From NCBI RefSeq assembly GCF_009768885.1, contig NZ_WSQA01000001.1, positions 496,001-560,000 of the forward strand: a DNA stretch of 64,000 nucleotides, written 5' to 3'. This document shows, piece by piece, positions 26,974 to 35,883 of the stretch. A model generated the notes under the pieces. It searched no databases, was not told the DNA's origin, and was given only the letters and a program-made list of their open reading frames with translations. The first letter of the stretch is position 1. Each line of letters starts with the position of its first letter. Origin of the DNA: Sphingobacterium humi (GTDB lineage: Bacteria > Bacteroidota > Bacteroidia > Sphingobacteriales > Sphingobacteriaceae). The position numbers and the translations under genes were made by a program.

Positions 26974-29900
26974 TTAAACCGATTGTTTGTTAAAATACCT
27001 GCTTTCCTCATCATCCGGATCCAAAGAAGGACTTACAATGGAAGTTCTGGACATTAAGGACGAGAAGAAATGCGGCAATAGCATTAAAATACTGACGGTA
27101 GATGCCAATAAGCCACCAATGACGGCACGTCCTAATGGCGCTACTTGTTCTGCCCCATCCCCTATTCCGATCGCCATTGGCAACATCCCGGCCAGCATGG
27201 CAGCTGCCGTCATCAATACAGGACGCAAGCGCGATGATGCGGCTAATCGAGCAGCATTCGATGGTTTTAAAGCCATTTGCTTCCGGTAATATTCGGCTTG
27301 ATTAATAAGCAATACGGCATTCGAAACGGATACCCCCAAGGACATAATAATACCCATGTACGATTGCAGGTTCAAGGTACTTCCCGTCAAGAAGAGAATA
27401 AGCAAACTCCCCGCAATAACGGCAGGTAATACCGAAAGGATAATTAACGGCACTTTAAAGGACTGGTAATAGGCCGATAGCATCAGGAAGATGGCAATAA
27501 TGGCCAAGCCAAGACCTGCTAATAAGCTGCCCAAGGTATCATCCAAGAGTTGCAAGGTACCTTCTGTCCATATGGAGGTTCCGCGAGGCGCATCTCCCGC
27601 TTGTTTAATAGCCTTTTTAACGGCGCGTGAGGCAGTTCCTAAGTCTTTGTCATAAACGTTAGCAATTACCGTAACGTAGCGGTTAGGGCCTTTCCGATTC
27701 ACTTGCGCGGGCGCAGTAACCCGTTTAATACTAGCCACATCTTCTAAAACCGGACGTAAGCTTCCTTTTTTCAGCGGTAGGGAACGAAGTTTTTCCTCCG
27801 AAGACATAATCGCTTCCGGAATTTGCACTTGCACCTGGAACACCAAGCCCGACTTGGGATCTACCCACAGGTTTTTATCTGTAAAGCGGGTGGAAGAGGT
27901 GGCTGCCACTAAGCTTTTGGTAATATCTTGCATGGTTAGCCCAAACTGACCTGCTAAATCGCGATTAACTTCAATCTCCAAGGTTGGATAGGCCACAGGT
28001 TCAGCGATACGGATATCCCTTAGGTATGGAATATCCTTCATCTCCTTTTCTATTTTCGACGCATGTGCATAGGCGGCTTTTACTTGATTGGCTCCCACTT
28101 TCACTTCAATAGGCGTCATGGCACCTTGGCCCATAATTTTTTCTGTAAGCTCCATCGGCTCGTAGTTAAATTGGGCTTCCGGAAACTTCTTATTCAAGGC
28201 TTGGCGAATATTCTCCTTTAACAGCTCCATATTGCCGGTATATTGCTCCTGATCCACAGACACCTGCAATACGGCTTCATGAGAAGCATTGGTAAATAAG
28301 AAGATCGGGTTAATGGGCGATCCGGCGGGCTGCAATCCTACATAAGCCGAGGTTAGACTCAGGCCATTTTCTGGTAATTGTGCTTTTATTTCTGCAGTTA
28401 CTTCCCGCACCAAGGTCTCCGTTTTTTCTAAACGACTCCCTTGCGGAGCCTGAATACGCAATTGGAAGTCGCCACTATTGGAAACCGGCATTACGTCTGT
28501 TCCTACCTGGGTTAATAATAAAGCGGAAATACCAGCGCCTAGCAGCAGATAGAGCAAGAATAAAGGCAAGGCTTTATTGGACCAGCTGCGCATTTTATAG
28601 GAATATTTCACGCGGAACATTTCAAAGAAAGCACGTTTCCTAGCCGATTTACTAGGTTTATGGTCTTTGGTCTTCATCATCCAATTGGCCAAGATGGGCA
28701 CAAAGGTTTGAGAGGCCAAAAAGGAGGCAATCATGGCGAAGGCAACGGCCATGGATAGCGGCATAAACATATCTTTCGGAATTCCGGTCATAATAAATGC
28801 CGGCGTCAATACCGCCAGAATACACAGTAGAATCAACAGCTTAGGAATGGAAATCTCCAATAGGGCATCCAATATGGCCCGTTGTTTCTTTTTCCCCATT
28901 TCCATATGCTGGTGGATATTCTCTATGGTCACCGTGGCCTCATCGACGAGAATACCAATCGATAATGCCAGGCCACTCAGGGTCATGATGTTGATGGTCT
29001 GACCGAAGAGATAGAGCACCATCACTGCTGTTAAAATAGCAATTGGGATAGTCAGCACCACAATCAGGGCGCCCCGGGTATCGCCCAAGAACAGGAATAT
29101 CATTAAGCCGGTAAATAAGGCGCCGAGGATTCCCTCATGAATCAGATTGGATAATGACCTTTCGATATATTTAGATTGGTCAAACTCATAGCGCACAGAG
29201 ACATCCTCGGGAAGCTGATCCTTGATCTTGCCTAAGGAGGTTTTGAGGTTTTGCACCGCGGTTAAGGTAGAGGCATCTGCTTTTTTGATAATAGGCAGAT
29301 AAACCGATCGACGGCCATTCACCATGGCATATCCTACCGTTTGATCCGCAGCATCTTCTACTCGTGCAACATCCCGCACATAAACCGTACGGTTATCATT
29401 ACGCTTTATTGGTGTATTTAAGAACTCCTCCGCTCCTTTCGCGATGGAATTAATCGGAGCCATTAAATTCTCTTCCCCAATGCGGATATTTCCTGCCGGC
29501 GATGGCAAGCTGTTCTTGGTGATGGCCAAGGTTATTTCTTCGGGGCTTAAGCCGTTGGCCTGCATGGCTTCCGGGTCGATATTTACGACAATTGAGCGGA
29601 TATTACCACCGAAAGGTGCCGGTGCTGTAATTCCCGGTATCTCCACGAACATGGGCCTCACCTTGGTAATCACCAGGGTTTGAATCTCGTTGACCGAACG
29701 TTGGTCACTCTCAAACACGAGTTGGCCGACTGGCAAGGAACTACCATCAAAGCGCACCACCATAGGGGGTACCGCGCCTGCTGGCAGGAATCCCATGGCT
29801 CGGGACACGGAGGTGGACACCTCCCCTGCCGCCTGCGCCATATTCGTTCCTGGATAGAAGGTTAATTTCATCAAGGATAATCCTTGTATACTTTTAAAGT

Positions 29901-30141
29901 CGATATTCTTCACGCCTGAAACAAAAAGTAGCACCTTTTGAAATTCATTGGACATAAAACCATCCATGTAGGCCGGTGATAAACCACCATAGGGCATGGC
30001 GATATAAATAGCCGGGAGTTCTACTTCCGGGAAAATATCGACATTGATTTTCTTGATGGTATTATAGGAGAAGAAAGCAATCGCCATGACGGCAACCATA
30101 ATTGCAATCGGCTTTCTTAGGGCAAATCTAATTAAACTCAT
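26974..30141 (-). CDS. RND-family efflux transporter permease (AcrB/HAE-like)
   Basis: The 1055-residue protein has the two-fold RND layout of 12 membrane helices and two large periplasmic loops. The helix-4 proton-relay region reads LSIGILVDEATVTIENIHQ, and the paired C-terminal region reads IIMSLGVSVSNAVLLINQAEYY. It would export drugs, lipids or other hydrophobic compounds in a tripartite pump. The operon order is TolC, pump, adaptor, the reverse of the most common order. Sequence does not show whether the substrate is metal or organic; the lack of a typical metal-site motif favours the HAE group. Confidence 0.92.
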   Translation of the reverse strand: MSLIRFALRKPIAIMVAVMAIAFFSYNTIKKINVDIFPEVELPAIYIAMPYGGLSPAYMDGFMSNEFQKVLLFVSGVKNIDFKSIQGLSLMKLTFYPGTNMAQAAGEVSTSVSRAMGFLPAGAVPPMVVRFDGSSLPVGQLVFESDQRSVNEIQTLVITKVRPMFVEIPGITAPAPFGGNIRSIVVNIDPEAMQANGLSPEEITLAITKNSLPSPAGNIRIGEENLMAPINSIAKGAEEFLNTPIKRNDNRTVYVRDVARVEDAADQTVGYAMVNGRRSVYLPIIKKADASTLTAVQNLKTSLGKIKDQLPEDVSVRYEFDQSKYIERSLSNLIHEGILGALFTGLMIFLFLGDTRGALIVVLTIPIAILTAVMVLYLFGQTINIMTLSGLALSIGILVDEATVTIENIHQHMEMGKKKQRAILDALLEISIPKLLILLCILAVLTPAFIMTGIPKDMFMPLSMAVAFAMIASFLASQTFVPILANWMMKTKDHKPSKSARKRAFFEMFRVKYSYKMRSWSNKALPLFLLYLLLGAGISALLLTQVGTDVMPVSNSGDFQLRIQAPQGSRLEKTETLVREVTAEIKAQLPENGLSLTSAYVGLQPAGSPINPIFLFTNASHEAVLQVSVDQEQYTGNMELLKENIRQALNKKFPEAQFNYEPMELTEKIMGQGAMTPIEVKVGANQVKAAYAHASKIEKEMKDIPYLRDIRIAEPVAYPTLEIEVNRDLAGQFGLTMQDITKSLVAATSSTRFTDKNLWVDPKSGLVFQVQVQIPEAIMSSEEKLRSLPLKKGSLRPVLEDVASIKRVTAPAQVNRKGPNRYVTVIANVYDKDLGTASRAVKKAIKQAGDAPRGTSIWTEGTLQLLDDTLGSLLAGLGLAIIAIFLMLSAYYQSFKVPLIILSVLPAVIAGSLLILFLTGSTLNLQSYMGIIMSLGVSVSNAVLLINQAEYYRKQMALKPSNAARLAASSRLRPVLMTAAAMLAGMLPMAIGIGDGAEQVAPLGRAVIGGLLASTVSILMLLPHFFSSLMSRTSIVSPSLDPDDEESRYFNKQSV

Positions 30142-30149
30142 AGTTGCTG

Positions 30150-31529
30150 TTATAGGTTGTTAAATAAATAGTCAAAGTTTGCTGTTAATGTAGCTTCTTC
30201 GGCTTGGAGCATCCAATAATGACGCGAGGCTTCGATATGCTTATTTTCTGCCTGCTCCAATAAGGAGCTGATTTGCAACAACTCGCTTAAGGCAATAAGT
30301 CCAGATTTATAGCGCGCCAAATACATGGCATAAGCATCTTGCGATTGCTTCAACGCGGCATCTGTTTTTTGCAATTGAGCAAACTGCAACCTGATCTGCT
30401 GTTGGCTGGCACTGATATCTGCCTGCATGGCCTGCGCATATTCTTCTTGCAGGAAACGACTAGCCTCGGCTTCTTTTAAATGGGATGCTGCTTTTATTTT
30501 ATTGGTATGTAAGTTGGTTAAATTCCAAGTCAAGCCGATTCCAGCTAATACATTATTGGTCGTATTGCCGAAGCCATCATGCCAAGCCGCAGACACCGTA
30601 CCGTTCGGTTGAATTCCACTGCCTCTAAAAGCATATCCACCTAGTAATTTTACGGATGGCAAGGCTGCTTTTTTACTCACTTCAGCTTGCGTTGCATAGT
30701 AATCTTCCTGCTTCGACAAGGTCTGCAGTACCGGATGATTGGCTATCAATAGCTCTTGATGCTGCTGAGCAGGTTGAGGCTGCACAAAACGCTGCACAGG
30801 TGGTTGTGCACTTAAAGAGTCTGTTTGCAGCAGTTCCAAGACCTTAATTTGGGAAGCTGTTTTCGCTCCTGTCCATTGGTCCTGTTCGCCAAGCGCCTGC
30901 ATATAGGATGAGGAGGCTAGTAAACTATCTGCTGCCGGTCGTAGACCTGCCGCAGATAAGCCTGCCGTTATTTTGCGAATATCATCTAATCGCTGCGTAT
31001 TTTTTGCCGTCCAATTCAGTTTTGCACTGTGGTAAAGCAGGGAAATATAGCGATTGGCTAGGATTTTCTTTAAATTCAATTGGTAAGCTTCTTGTTCTGA
31101 TTGGGTTTTCGAGGTTTTTAAAGCGGCTGCTTCTTTTTCCTTCTGCTGCCGTCCAAAGGTCAATACTTCCCATTCTAAGGTTGTTGAAGCGAAGCTATTC
31201 GCGGTGACATTACTACCACTGAGGGCCTGATTTCCACTGACATTGAAAAAACCTGCCTGCGGAAAGAATGCCCCAGAGCTTCCTTCAAACGTGCCGTAGC
31301 TGTTTTGCGCTTGCATTTTTACCTGTGGTAACATGCTACTTTTCAAGGCCTGCTCTTCCAATTGGGACACCGCAACAGCCGCATTCTTGGCCTGCAATCC
31401 CGGGTAATTCGCTTCGACCAAAGGCCATAAGCTCCCTAAGGTATTGGGCTGATTTTCTTGAGCATACAAAGTGTTGCTGCCCAAGATGAACATGCTGAAC
31501 ATGCCGCATGTCATTATATTTTTCATCAT
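30150..31529 (-). CDS. TolC-family outer-membrane efflux protein
   Basis: The start at 31529 (MMKNIMTCGMF) gives a signal peptide ending LYAQ. A longer start at 31556 adds nine residues before the signal and is less likely. The mature part shows the duplicated helical-hairpin pattern of outer-membrane factors (for example LARYKSGLIALSELLQISSLLEQAE near the C-terminus and the equivalent ALKTSKTQSEQEAYQLNLKK half-way). It would form the trimeric exit channel for the RND pump encoded 8 nt downstream. Confidence 0.9.
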   Translation of the reverse strand: MMKNIMTCGMFSMFILGSNTLYAQENQPNTLGSLWPLVEANYPGLQAKNAAVAVSQLEEQALKSSMLPQVKMQAQNSYGTFEGSSGAFFPQAGFFNVSGNQALSGSNVTANSFASTTLEWEVLTFGRQQKEKEAAALKTSKTQSEQEAYQLNLKKILANRYISLLYHSAKLNWTAKNTQRLDDIRKITAGLSAAGLRPAADSLLASSSYMQALGEQDQWTGAKTASQIKVLELLQTDSLSAQPPVQRFVQPQPAQQHQELLIANHPVLQTLSKQEDYYATQAEVSKKAALPSVKLLGGYAFRGSGIQPNGTVSAAWHDGFGNTTNNVLAGIGLTWNLTNLHTNKIKAASHLKEAEASRFLQEEYAQAMQADISASQQQIRLQFAQLQKTDAALKQSQDAYAMYLARYKSGLIALSELLQISSLLEQAENKHIEASRHYWMLQAEEATLTANFDYLFNNL

Positions 31530-31643
31530 ATGATCTATGTTATATGCATATTGCACAGCAATACGCTATTATTATGGAAATAATAAAAACGAGCATATCG
31601 TCCCATGGAAAAATATTCCATAGGTCAATTCTGATGAAAATGT

Positions 31644-32045
31644 TTAAATAAGGAGTTTACGGAATTGCAGGAAGATGGGAAGTGTTCCTTGGATTTTCAG
31701 ATTGCCATACTGCGGATGGCCTTCACCGGTCCTATCTGTTGTACCAAAAAGAAAAAGAAAGGCCATGGTAAATAGCACGATAGGCATCAAGCCATTTACT
31801 TCTGCTGTAGCCTGATGGGCACTGATACTAGTTGCCTGTTCGCTCACACTACATGGTTCCACCAATTGCCGAACAATTGGCTGATTTCTTTTCGTTGATC
31901 CTTGTTCCGTAGTAATTGGAATACCTGCAAGGACTTTGATACTGTTTTTTATAGGACAAGTGGTCAGCACAACAAAGGACATGATGGTGAACAGCAAGAG
32001 CCGCCCCAGTAATCCTTTTGTCATTCGTGTTACATTTTTATCCAT
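31644..32045 (-). CDS. Small membrane protein upstream of efflux operon (hypothetical)
   Basis: The 133-residue protein has a hydrophobic N-terminal segment (LLGRLLLFTIMSFVVLTTCP) and a second one near residue 90 (LMPIVLFTMAFLFLFG). The middle is polar and contains two cysteines. I do not recognise a named domain, though short proteins with a TCPIK-like motif after the first helix occur near efflux genes in related bacteria as far as I remember. It is 87 nt or more ahead of tolC in the same direction and could be the operon's first gene, possibly an envelope regulator or accessory subunit. Confidence 0.6.
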   Translation of the reverse strand: MDKNVTRMTKGLLGRLLLFTIMSFVVLTTCPIKNSIKVLAGIPITTEQGSTKRNQPIVRQLVEPCSVSEQATSISAHQATAEVNGLMPIVLFTMAFLFLFGTTDRTGEGHPQYGNLKIQGTLPIFLQFRKLLI

Positions 32046-32183
32046 ATCGTTACGAAGTTACTTAATTATTTATAGTTGCCAAAAAATGGAGCAATTTCCA
32101 TAAATTTATTACATTCCACTGTTGTAAATTTTCATAAATGCAGGGTTATTTATTAAATTAGTAAACATCAGCAGAGACTACCT

Positions 32184-32495
32184 ATGTCAGAAATCACACA
32201 GCAGAACAGCGATAAAGCAAAAAACAAGAAGCTTTCCTTAGCCCTCATCTTCCTGAATAGTTTGTTTGTTATCCTCTTATTCGGTGGAACTTTTGGCTAT
32301 GATCCTGACCATGTGCAAAGCATACTCGCCTTTATTCTCTTTTTCCCCCTCTTATTAGGGATCTATACCTTTAGCTATAAGGAGAAGGAAGATCGTTGGG
32401 CAAAGTGGTTGTTTTGGCTTAGCTTGGTGGTTGCGCTTGTTAGCTTGGGCATATATTGGTATCTATATGAACTTGCCAAAGGTTTTAAAAATTAA
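32184..32495 (+). CDS. Hypothetical three-helix membrane protein
   Basis: The 103-residue protein has a short charged N-terminus and three predicted membrane helices (around residues 18-36, 45-63 and 75-95), with few conserved polar residues. No domain is recognised. It is divergent from the 133-residue membrane protein gene and is followed 12 nt later by another hypothetical gene in the same direction, suggesting a two-gene operon. Confidence 0.6.
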   Translation: MSEITQQNSDKAKNKKLSLALIFLNSLFVILLFGGTFGYDPDHVQSILAFILFFPLLLGIYTFSYKEKEDRWAKWLFWLSLVVALVSLGIYWYLYELAKGFKN

Positions 32496-32507
32496 TAAAC
32501 AGCCCCT

Positions 32508-33212
32508 ATGAAACTGAATAAGGCCAATAAGTTCTACCTGCTTATTTTTGCAGTGCTCTTTATTGCTACCATAGTCAAGATGGTTAACCATAAGCCGTGG
32601 GGTCGCTATTTTTATGTTGCTGTAGCTAGTGCGCCGGAAGCTAATCCTATTTTTATTCGAAACATAGCGATGTTGACCCCAGCGGGAGAAGAAATCTACA
32701 TTAGTCCGGATGCTATTAACCTGAATAATAGTGCATGGGGCGAGTCTTCCTTATATCCGGAGAGCCATCGCTCTCAACTATTACCCGATCGTTTGGTCCT
32801 TAACTATGTAGATTACCGAACAAGTAATTTCTACGCAGATACGCTGGCTCTACCGGTAGAGGATATGGAGACTTATTTTAAAGAAGCACTTGCGCAGCAG
32901 CAAGGATATCTTATCTATAAACAAGGGATGCCCCAGCAAGGCATGCAATTCCATGTGGGCATAGCGAATAAGGGTCATGTGTTAGTATGGCTACAATCGG
33001 CAACCCAAGCCTATAAGTTGATGGAAACACAGCTTCAACCTAAATCACCAGGCCTTGATGATTTGAAATGGGATGGCGCATCGATTCAAAAAGAGGACTA
33101 CCTGAAAGAAGTCTTTCAAAACATACCAGACAGTATAAAGACTAAAATTGATGAAGGCTGGGAAAGCAATGCAAATTATAAAGATAGTATACCTTTTTTT
33201 ATGAAAAAATAG
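32508..33212 (+). CDS. Hypothetical protein with N-terminal membrane anchor
   Basis: The 234-residue protein has one N-terminal hydrophobic segment (YLLIFAVLFIATIVKMV), then a soluble domain of mixed alpha/beta composition without a motif that I recognise. Lack of a cleavage site suggests an anchored protein facing the periplasm. It is 12 nt downstream of the small membrane protein gene, and the pair probably works together. Confidence 0.6.
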   Translation: MKLNKANKFYLLIFAVLFIATIVKMVNHKPWGRYFYVAVASAPEANPIFIRNIAMLTPAGEEIYISPDAINLNNSAWGESSLYPESHRSQLLPDRLVLNYVDYRTSNFYADTLALPVEDMETYFKEALAQQQGYLIYKQGMPQQGMQFHVGIANKGHVLVWLQSATQAYKLMETQLQPKSPGLDDLKWDGASIQKEDYLKEVFQNIPDSIKTKIDEGWESNANYKDSIPFFMKK

Positions 33213-33303
33213 GCGAAACATGTGCACATAATCTCCCTGCAAACGACCCTAAAATATCCGCTTTTTTCAGTATATTGTATGTTCACACTTAACAGCCGAA
33301 CAT

Positions 33304-33930
33304 ATGTTAACCGATAAATTTGACTTTTTGCTACATCCTGATTTGCGCGAAGAATTTCATCAGGAAGGAATTCCTTTAAACTTCTCAACAGGGGATATTT
33401 TATTAGAACCCCTACGCTATATCAAGATTATACCCTTTGTCCTTAAAGGAACCGTCCGCGTGATCCGACAGCATGAGGATGGCCAAGAACTGTTTATCTA
33501 TTATATAAAAGAAGGCCAATCCTGTGCTATCTCCTTATCGACCATGATGATGGATAAAACAAGTAATATTAAAGCCATTGCAGAGGAAGATGTTGAACTG
33601 ATCGGCATACCTTCAGCTACCGCTAGACGCTGGTATGAAACCTATCCAAGCTGGCGTTGGTTTGTATTAAGCACGATGGACTTTCGCTATGATGAAATAT
33701 TAAACACCTTAGATAGCGTGGCTTTTAAAAAGATTGATGAACGCTTGATTGCCTACCTGCAATCTAAATCGGATAACCTGCAGCGTCCGATGCTCCATAT
33801 TACCCATCAAGAAATTGCCAATGAACTATCCACCTCCCGGGAAGTAATCTCTAGGTTACTCAAGCAATTGGAACAAAAGGGCATGCTGAAACTTTATCGA
33901 AGTAAAGTAGAAATTCTTTCGCTTGTGTGA
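33304..33930 (+). CDS. Crp/Fnr-family transcriptional regulator
   Basis: At 208 residues it has an N-terminal cyclic-nucleotide-binding-like jelly roll (for example IPFVLKGTVRVIRQHEDGQE, then LFIYYIKEGQSCAISLS) and a C-terminal winged HTH (THQEIANELSTSREVISRLL). No cluster of cysteines for an Fe-S cofactor is present, so it is not FNR itself. It is followed 67 nt later by a DUF2892 membrane gene, a pairing common in Bacteroidota, and probably regulates it in response to stress or redox state. Confidence 0.9.
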   Translation: MLTDKFDFLLHPDLREEFHQEGIPLNFSTGDILLEPLRYIKIIPFVLKGTVRVIRQHEDGQELFIYYIKEGQSCAISLSTMMMDKTSNIKAIAEEDVELIGIPSATARRWYETYPSWRWFVLSTMDFRYDEILNTLDSVAFKKIDERLIAYLQSKSDNLQRPMLHITHQEIANELSTSREVISRLLKQLEQKGMLKLYRSKVEILSLV

Positions 33931-33997
33931 TAAAAGTCACTGATAGACTATTCTGTTCTAGCCATCTTTGAAGAACAAACACCAAAAGGAAGAGGCT

Positions 33998-34237
33998 ATG
34001 AGAAAGAATATGGGAACTGCTGATCGGGTTATTCGCATTGGAATCGCCATTATTATTGCTGTGTTGTTCTTCACGGAAGTCATCACAGGAAGCCTTGGCA
34101 TTATACTGATGGTTATTGCTGGAATTTTGATCCTTTCTAGCTTGGTTGCTTTTTGCCCTTTGTATTACATGTTCGGTCTTCGCACCTGCAAGAATAAGCA
34201 TATGCATGAGTTTAAGAATGACCCCAATCGACAGTAA
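33998..34237 (+). CDS. DUF2892 (YgaP-transmembrane-like) small membrane protein
   Basis: The start at 33998 (ATG, MRKNMGTADRVIRIGI) gives 79 residues of normal family length; a TTG start 30 nt upstream is possible but not needed. The N-terminal NMGTADRVIRI and the two helices ending in LVAFCPLYYMFGLRTC with a conserved C-P-x-Y pattern are the DUF2892 signature. These proteins occur with rhodanese or Crp-family regulators. Its exact role is not known. A purine-rich AAAGGAAGAGG precedes the ATG. Confidence 0.85.
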   Translation: MRKNMGTADRVIRIGIAIIIAVLFFTEVITGSLGIILMVIAGILILSSLVAFCPLYYMFGLRTCKNKHMHEFKNDPNRQ

Positions 34238-34257
34238 ATCACACTAACTATTATTAG

Positions 34258-34298
34258 CATAAAAAAGGTTGGATAACAAAGCGTATCCAACCTTTATG
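34258..34298 (-). terminator. Rho-independent terminator, bidirectional shape
   Basis: A perfect 12-bp stem (AAAGGTTGGATA at 34264-34275 and 34284-34295) with an 8-nt loop is followed on the minus strand by T residues. It ends the SusD gene transcript from 34333 and can also stop the DUF2892 transcript. Confidence 0.88.
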
Positions 34299-34332
34299 TT
34301 TTACAAAAACTATAGACGGAATAATTAGGCTA

Positions 34333-35862
34333 TTATTTCAATAACCACATCTTTTTATTCACGTCGTCTTGACCGTCAAACTGTCGTTGTACAGCCTCAT
34401 TCACATTTTTGCTATTGTAATTATATTCTAAGCTTGGGTATCTCCATCGCAATGGCATCTTATCTAAAGCATCGGTATTCATGCTGGATGCGGGATTTAT
34501 TTTCCATTTGGGATATCCTGTTCTACGATAATCAAAATAAGGTGCTGTTTTGGTTTGCAGGAAGCTGGCCAAATATTTCTGCGTAATAATAGCTTCAATT
34601 TTCCCCTCAAGGTTTGCTGGAAAGTCAGTTTGATAATTCATTATTGCATTTTCGACATAGGCAGCATCCAGAGGCATACCATTATGGAAGCGATCTTCAT
34701 TAGGTGTATGGTTGGCCATAAACTCCATCGATGCTTTTATCCCTTTTTTATACCAATCTACAGCAGGTTGGTTCACCCAGCCACGCGCGGCAGCTTCGGC
34801 AACAACGAAACAAAAATGCGAGTAGCCATAAATTTGCGTAGGCTCCCCTTCCGGTAGTTCGGTGTACCTAAAGTTTAATTGCGAATAATCATTTGATTTT
34901 TTGATGGCTGCCAAATTACTAAACGCTAATGAGGGATCAACACCTTGATAGGCATTAAAATCCGAAGCTTTTAAGCCACTTTCAATTTTCACAGGCGATG
35001 GCTTCGCGAAATAAAATAAACGTCTATCTTGGTTTGTTTTAAGACGATCGATAATTTCGCTGGATACCATCGGGTAAATTACGAAGCTATTACTTACCTT
35101 ATAGAAAGGATAAGTTTGGCCACTATTATCTGATCGGATCAATTGGAAGCTATCCTCATTTGCTCCAAATACAGGTTTATTATTGAGGATTTCAGCAAAG
35201 CGAGGAATGACATTTAAATCCGCGTCTGCCGTTTTCCCTGAAAGCTGAACCAATATGTTCAATGCAAAACTATTTACCAGCTTCCGCCATTTATTTGGAT
35301 CGCCTCCAAAAACCGGATCTCCTTCAAATTTCGCTCCTTTGCTGAATAACACATCCGCTTGGTCCAATTCCTTTAAAACACCCATGAAAACATCCTTTTG
35401 GCTGTCATATTTGGGAAAATACAATTTATTCGACTCACCCATCAAGGCATCAGCATAGGGAATATCGCCTAAGGCCATCGTCAATTCAAATAGCTTAAAC
35501 GCACGCGCAAAATGCGACAATCCTTTATAAGCGTTTTTTTGCTCTTCATTTACAGCAAATTCTTCCATGAAATGCGCATCATTTAAAAAGGTAAGCGACA
35601 TATCCATGGTACCAAACCCATTATATTGATAGCCTTCTGCCAACTCAGACCATGCAATTTGCTTGGTTAATAAGTAAGGCTGCATAAAGCTTTTCTGACC
35701 AGGTTGATTACTCATAGCTAATATGATGCGGGTAGCAATCATAGCAGAATTTACTTTCTCCGGTGTTTCCGGATTCGTATTAATATCATTGAATTTTGAG
35801 CAAGAAGTAAAAACCAAAACACTAAGCAAGGTTATTACCGAATATATATTTATAAGTTTCAT
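34333..35862 (-). CDS. SusD/RagB-like outer-membrane lipoprotein (second pair)
   Basis: The 509-residue protein has a lipoprotein signal ending in VFTSC, the SusD_2-type pattern FELTMALGDIPYADALMGES and the C-terminal DYRRTGYPKWKINPASS. It would bind a surface ligand for the partner SusC encoded 21 nt upstream. There are no neighbouring glycoside hydrolase genes, so the ligand may be a peptide or simple oligosaccharide handled elsewhere. A strong terminator follows at 34258-34298. Confidence 0.92.
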   Translation of the reverse strand: MKLINIYSVITLLSVLVFTSCSKFNDINTNPETPEKVNSAMIATRIILAMSNQPGQKSFMQPYLLTKQIAWSELAEGYQYNGFGTMDMSLTFLNDAHFMEEFAVNEEQKNAYKGLSHFARAFKLFELTMALGDIPYADALMGESNKLYFPKYDSQKDVFMGVLKELDQADVLFSKGAKFEGDPVFGGDPNKWRKLVNSFALNILVQLSGKTADADLNVIPRFAEILNNKPVFGANEDSFQLIRSDNSGQTYPFYKVSNSFVIYPMVSSEIIDRLKTNQDRRLFYFAKPSPVKIESGLKASDFNAYQGVDPSLAFSNLAAIKKSNDYSQLNFRYTELPEGEPTQIYGYSHFCFVVAEAAARGWVNQPAVDWYKKGIKASMEFMANHTPNEDRFHNGMPLDAAYVENAIMNYQTDFPANLEGKIEAIITQKYLASFLQTKTAPYFDYRRTGYPKWKINPASSMNTDALDKMPLRWRYPSLEYNYNSKNVNEAVQRQFDGQDDVNKKMWLLK

Positions 35863-35883
35863 AGCTTTTTTCCTTTAATAAAC

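Noticed and set aside
33860..34207. 115-codon minus-strand frame
   Set aside because: Antisense to the Crp/Fnr end and DUF2892 gene; no family pattern.
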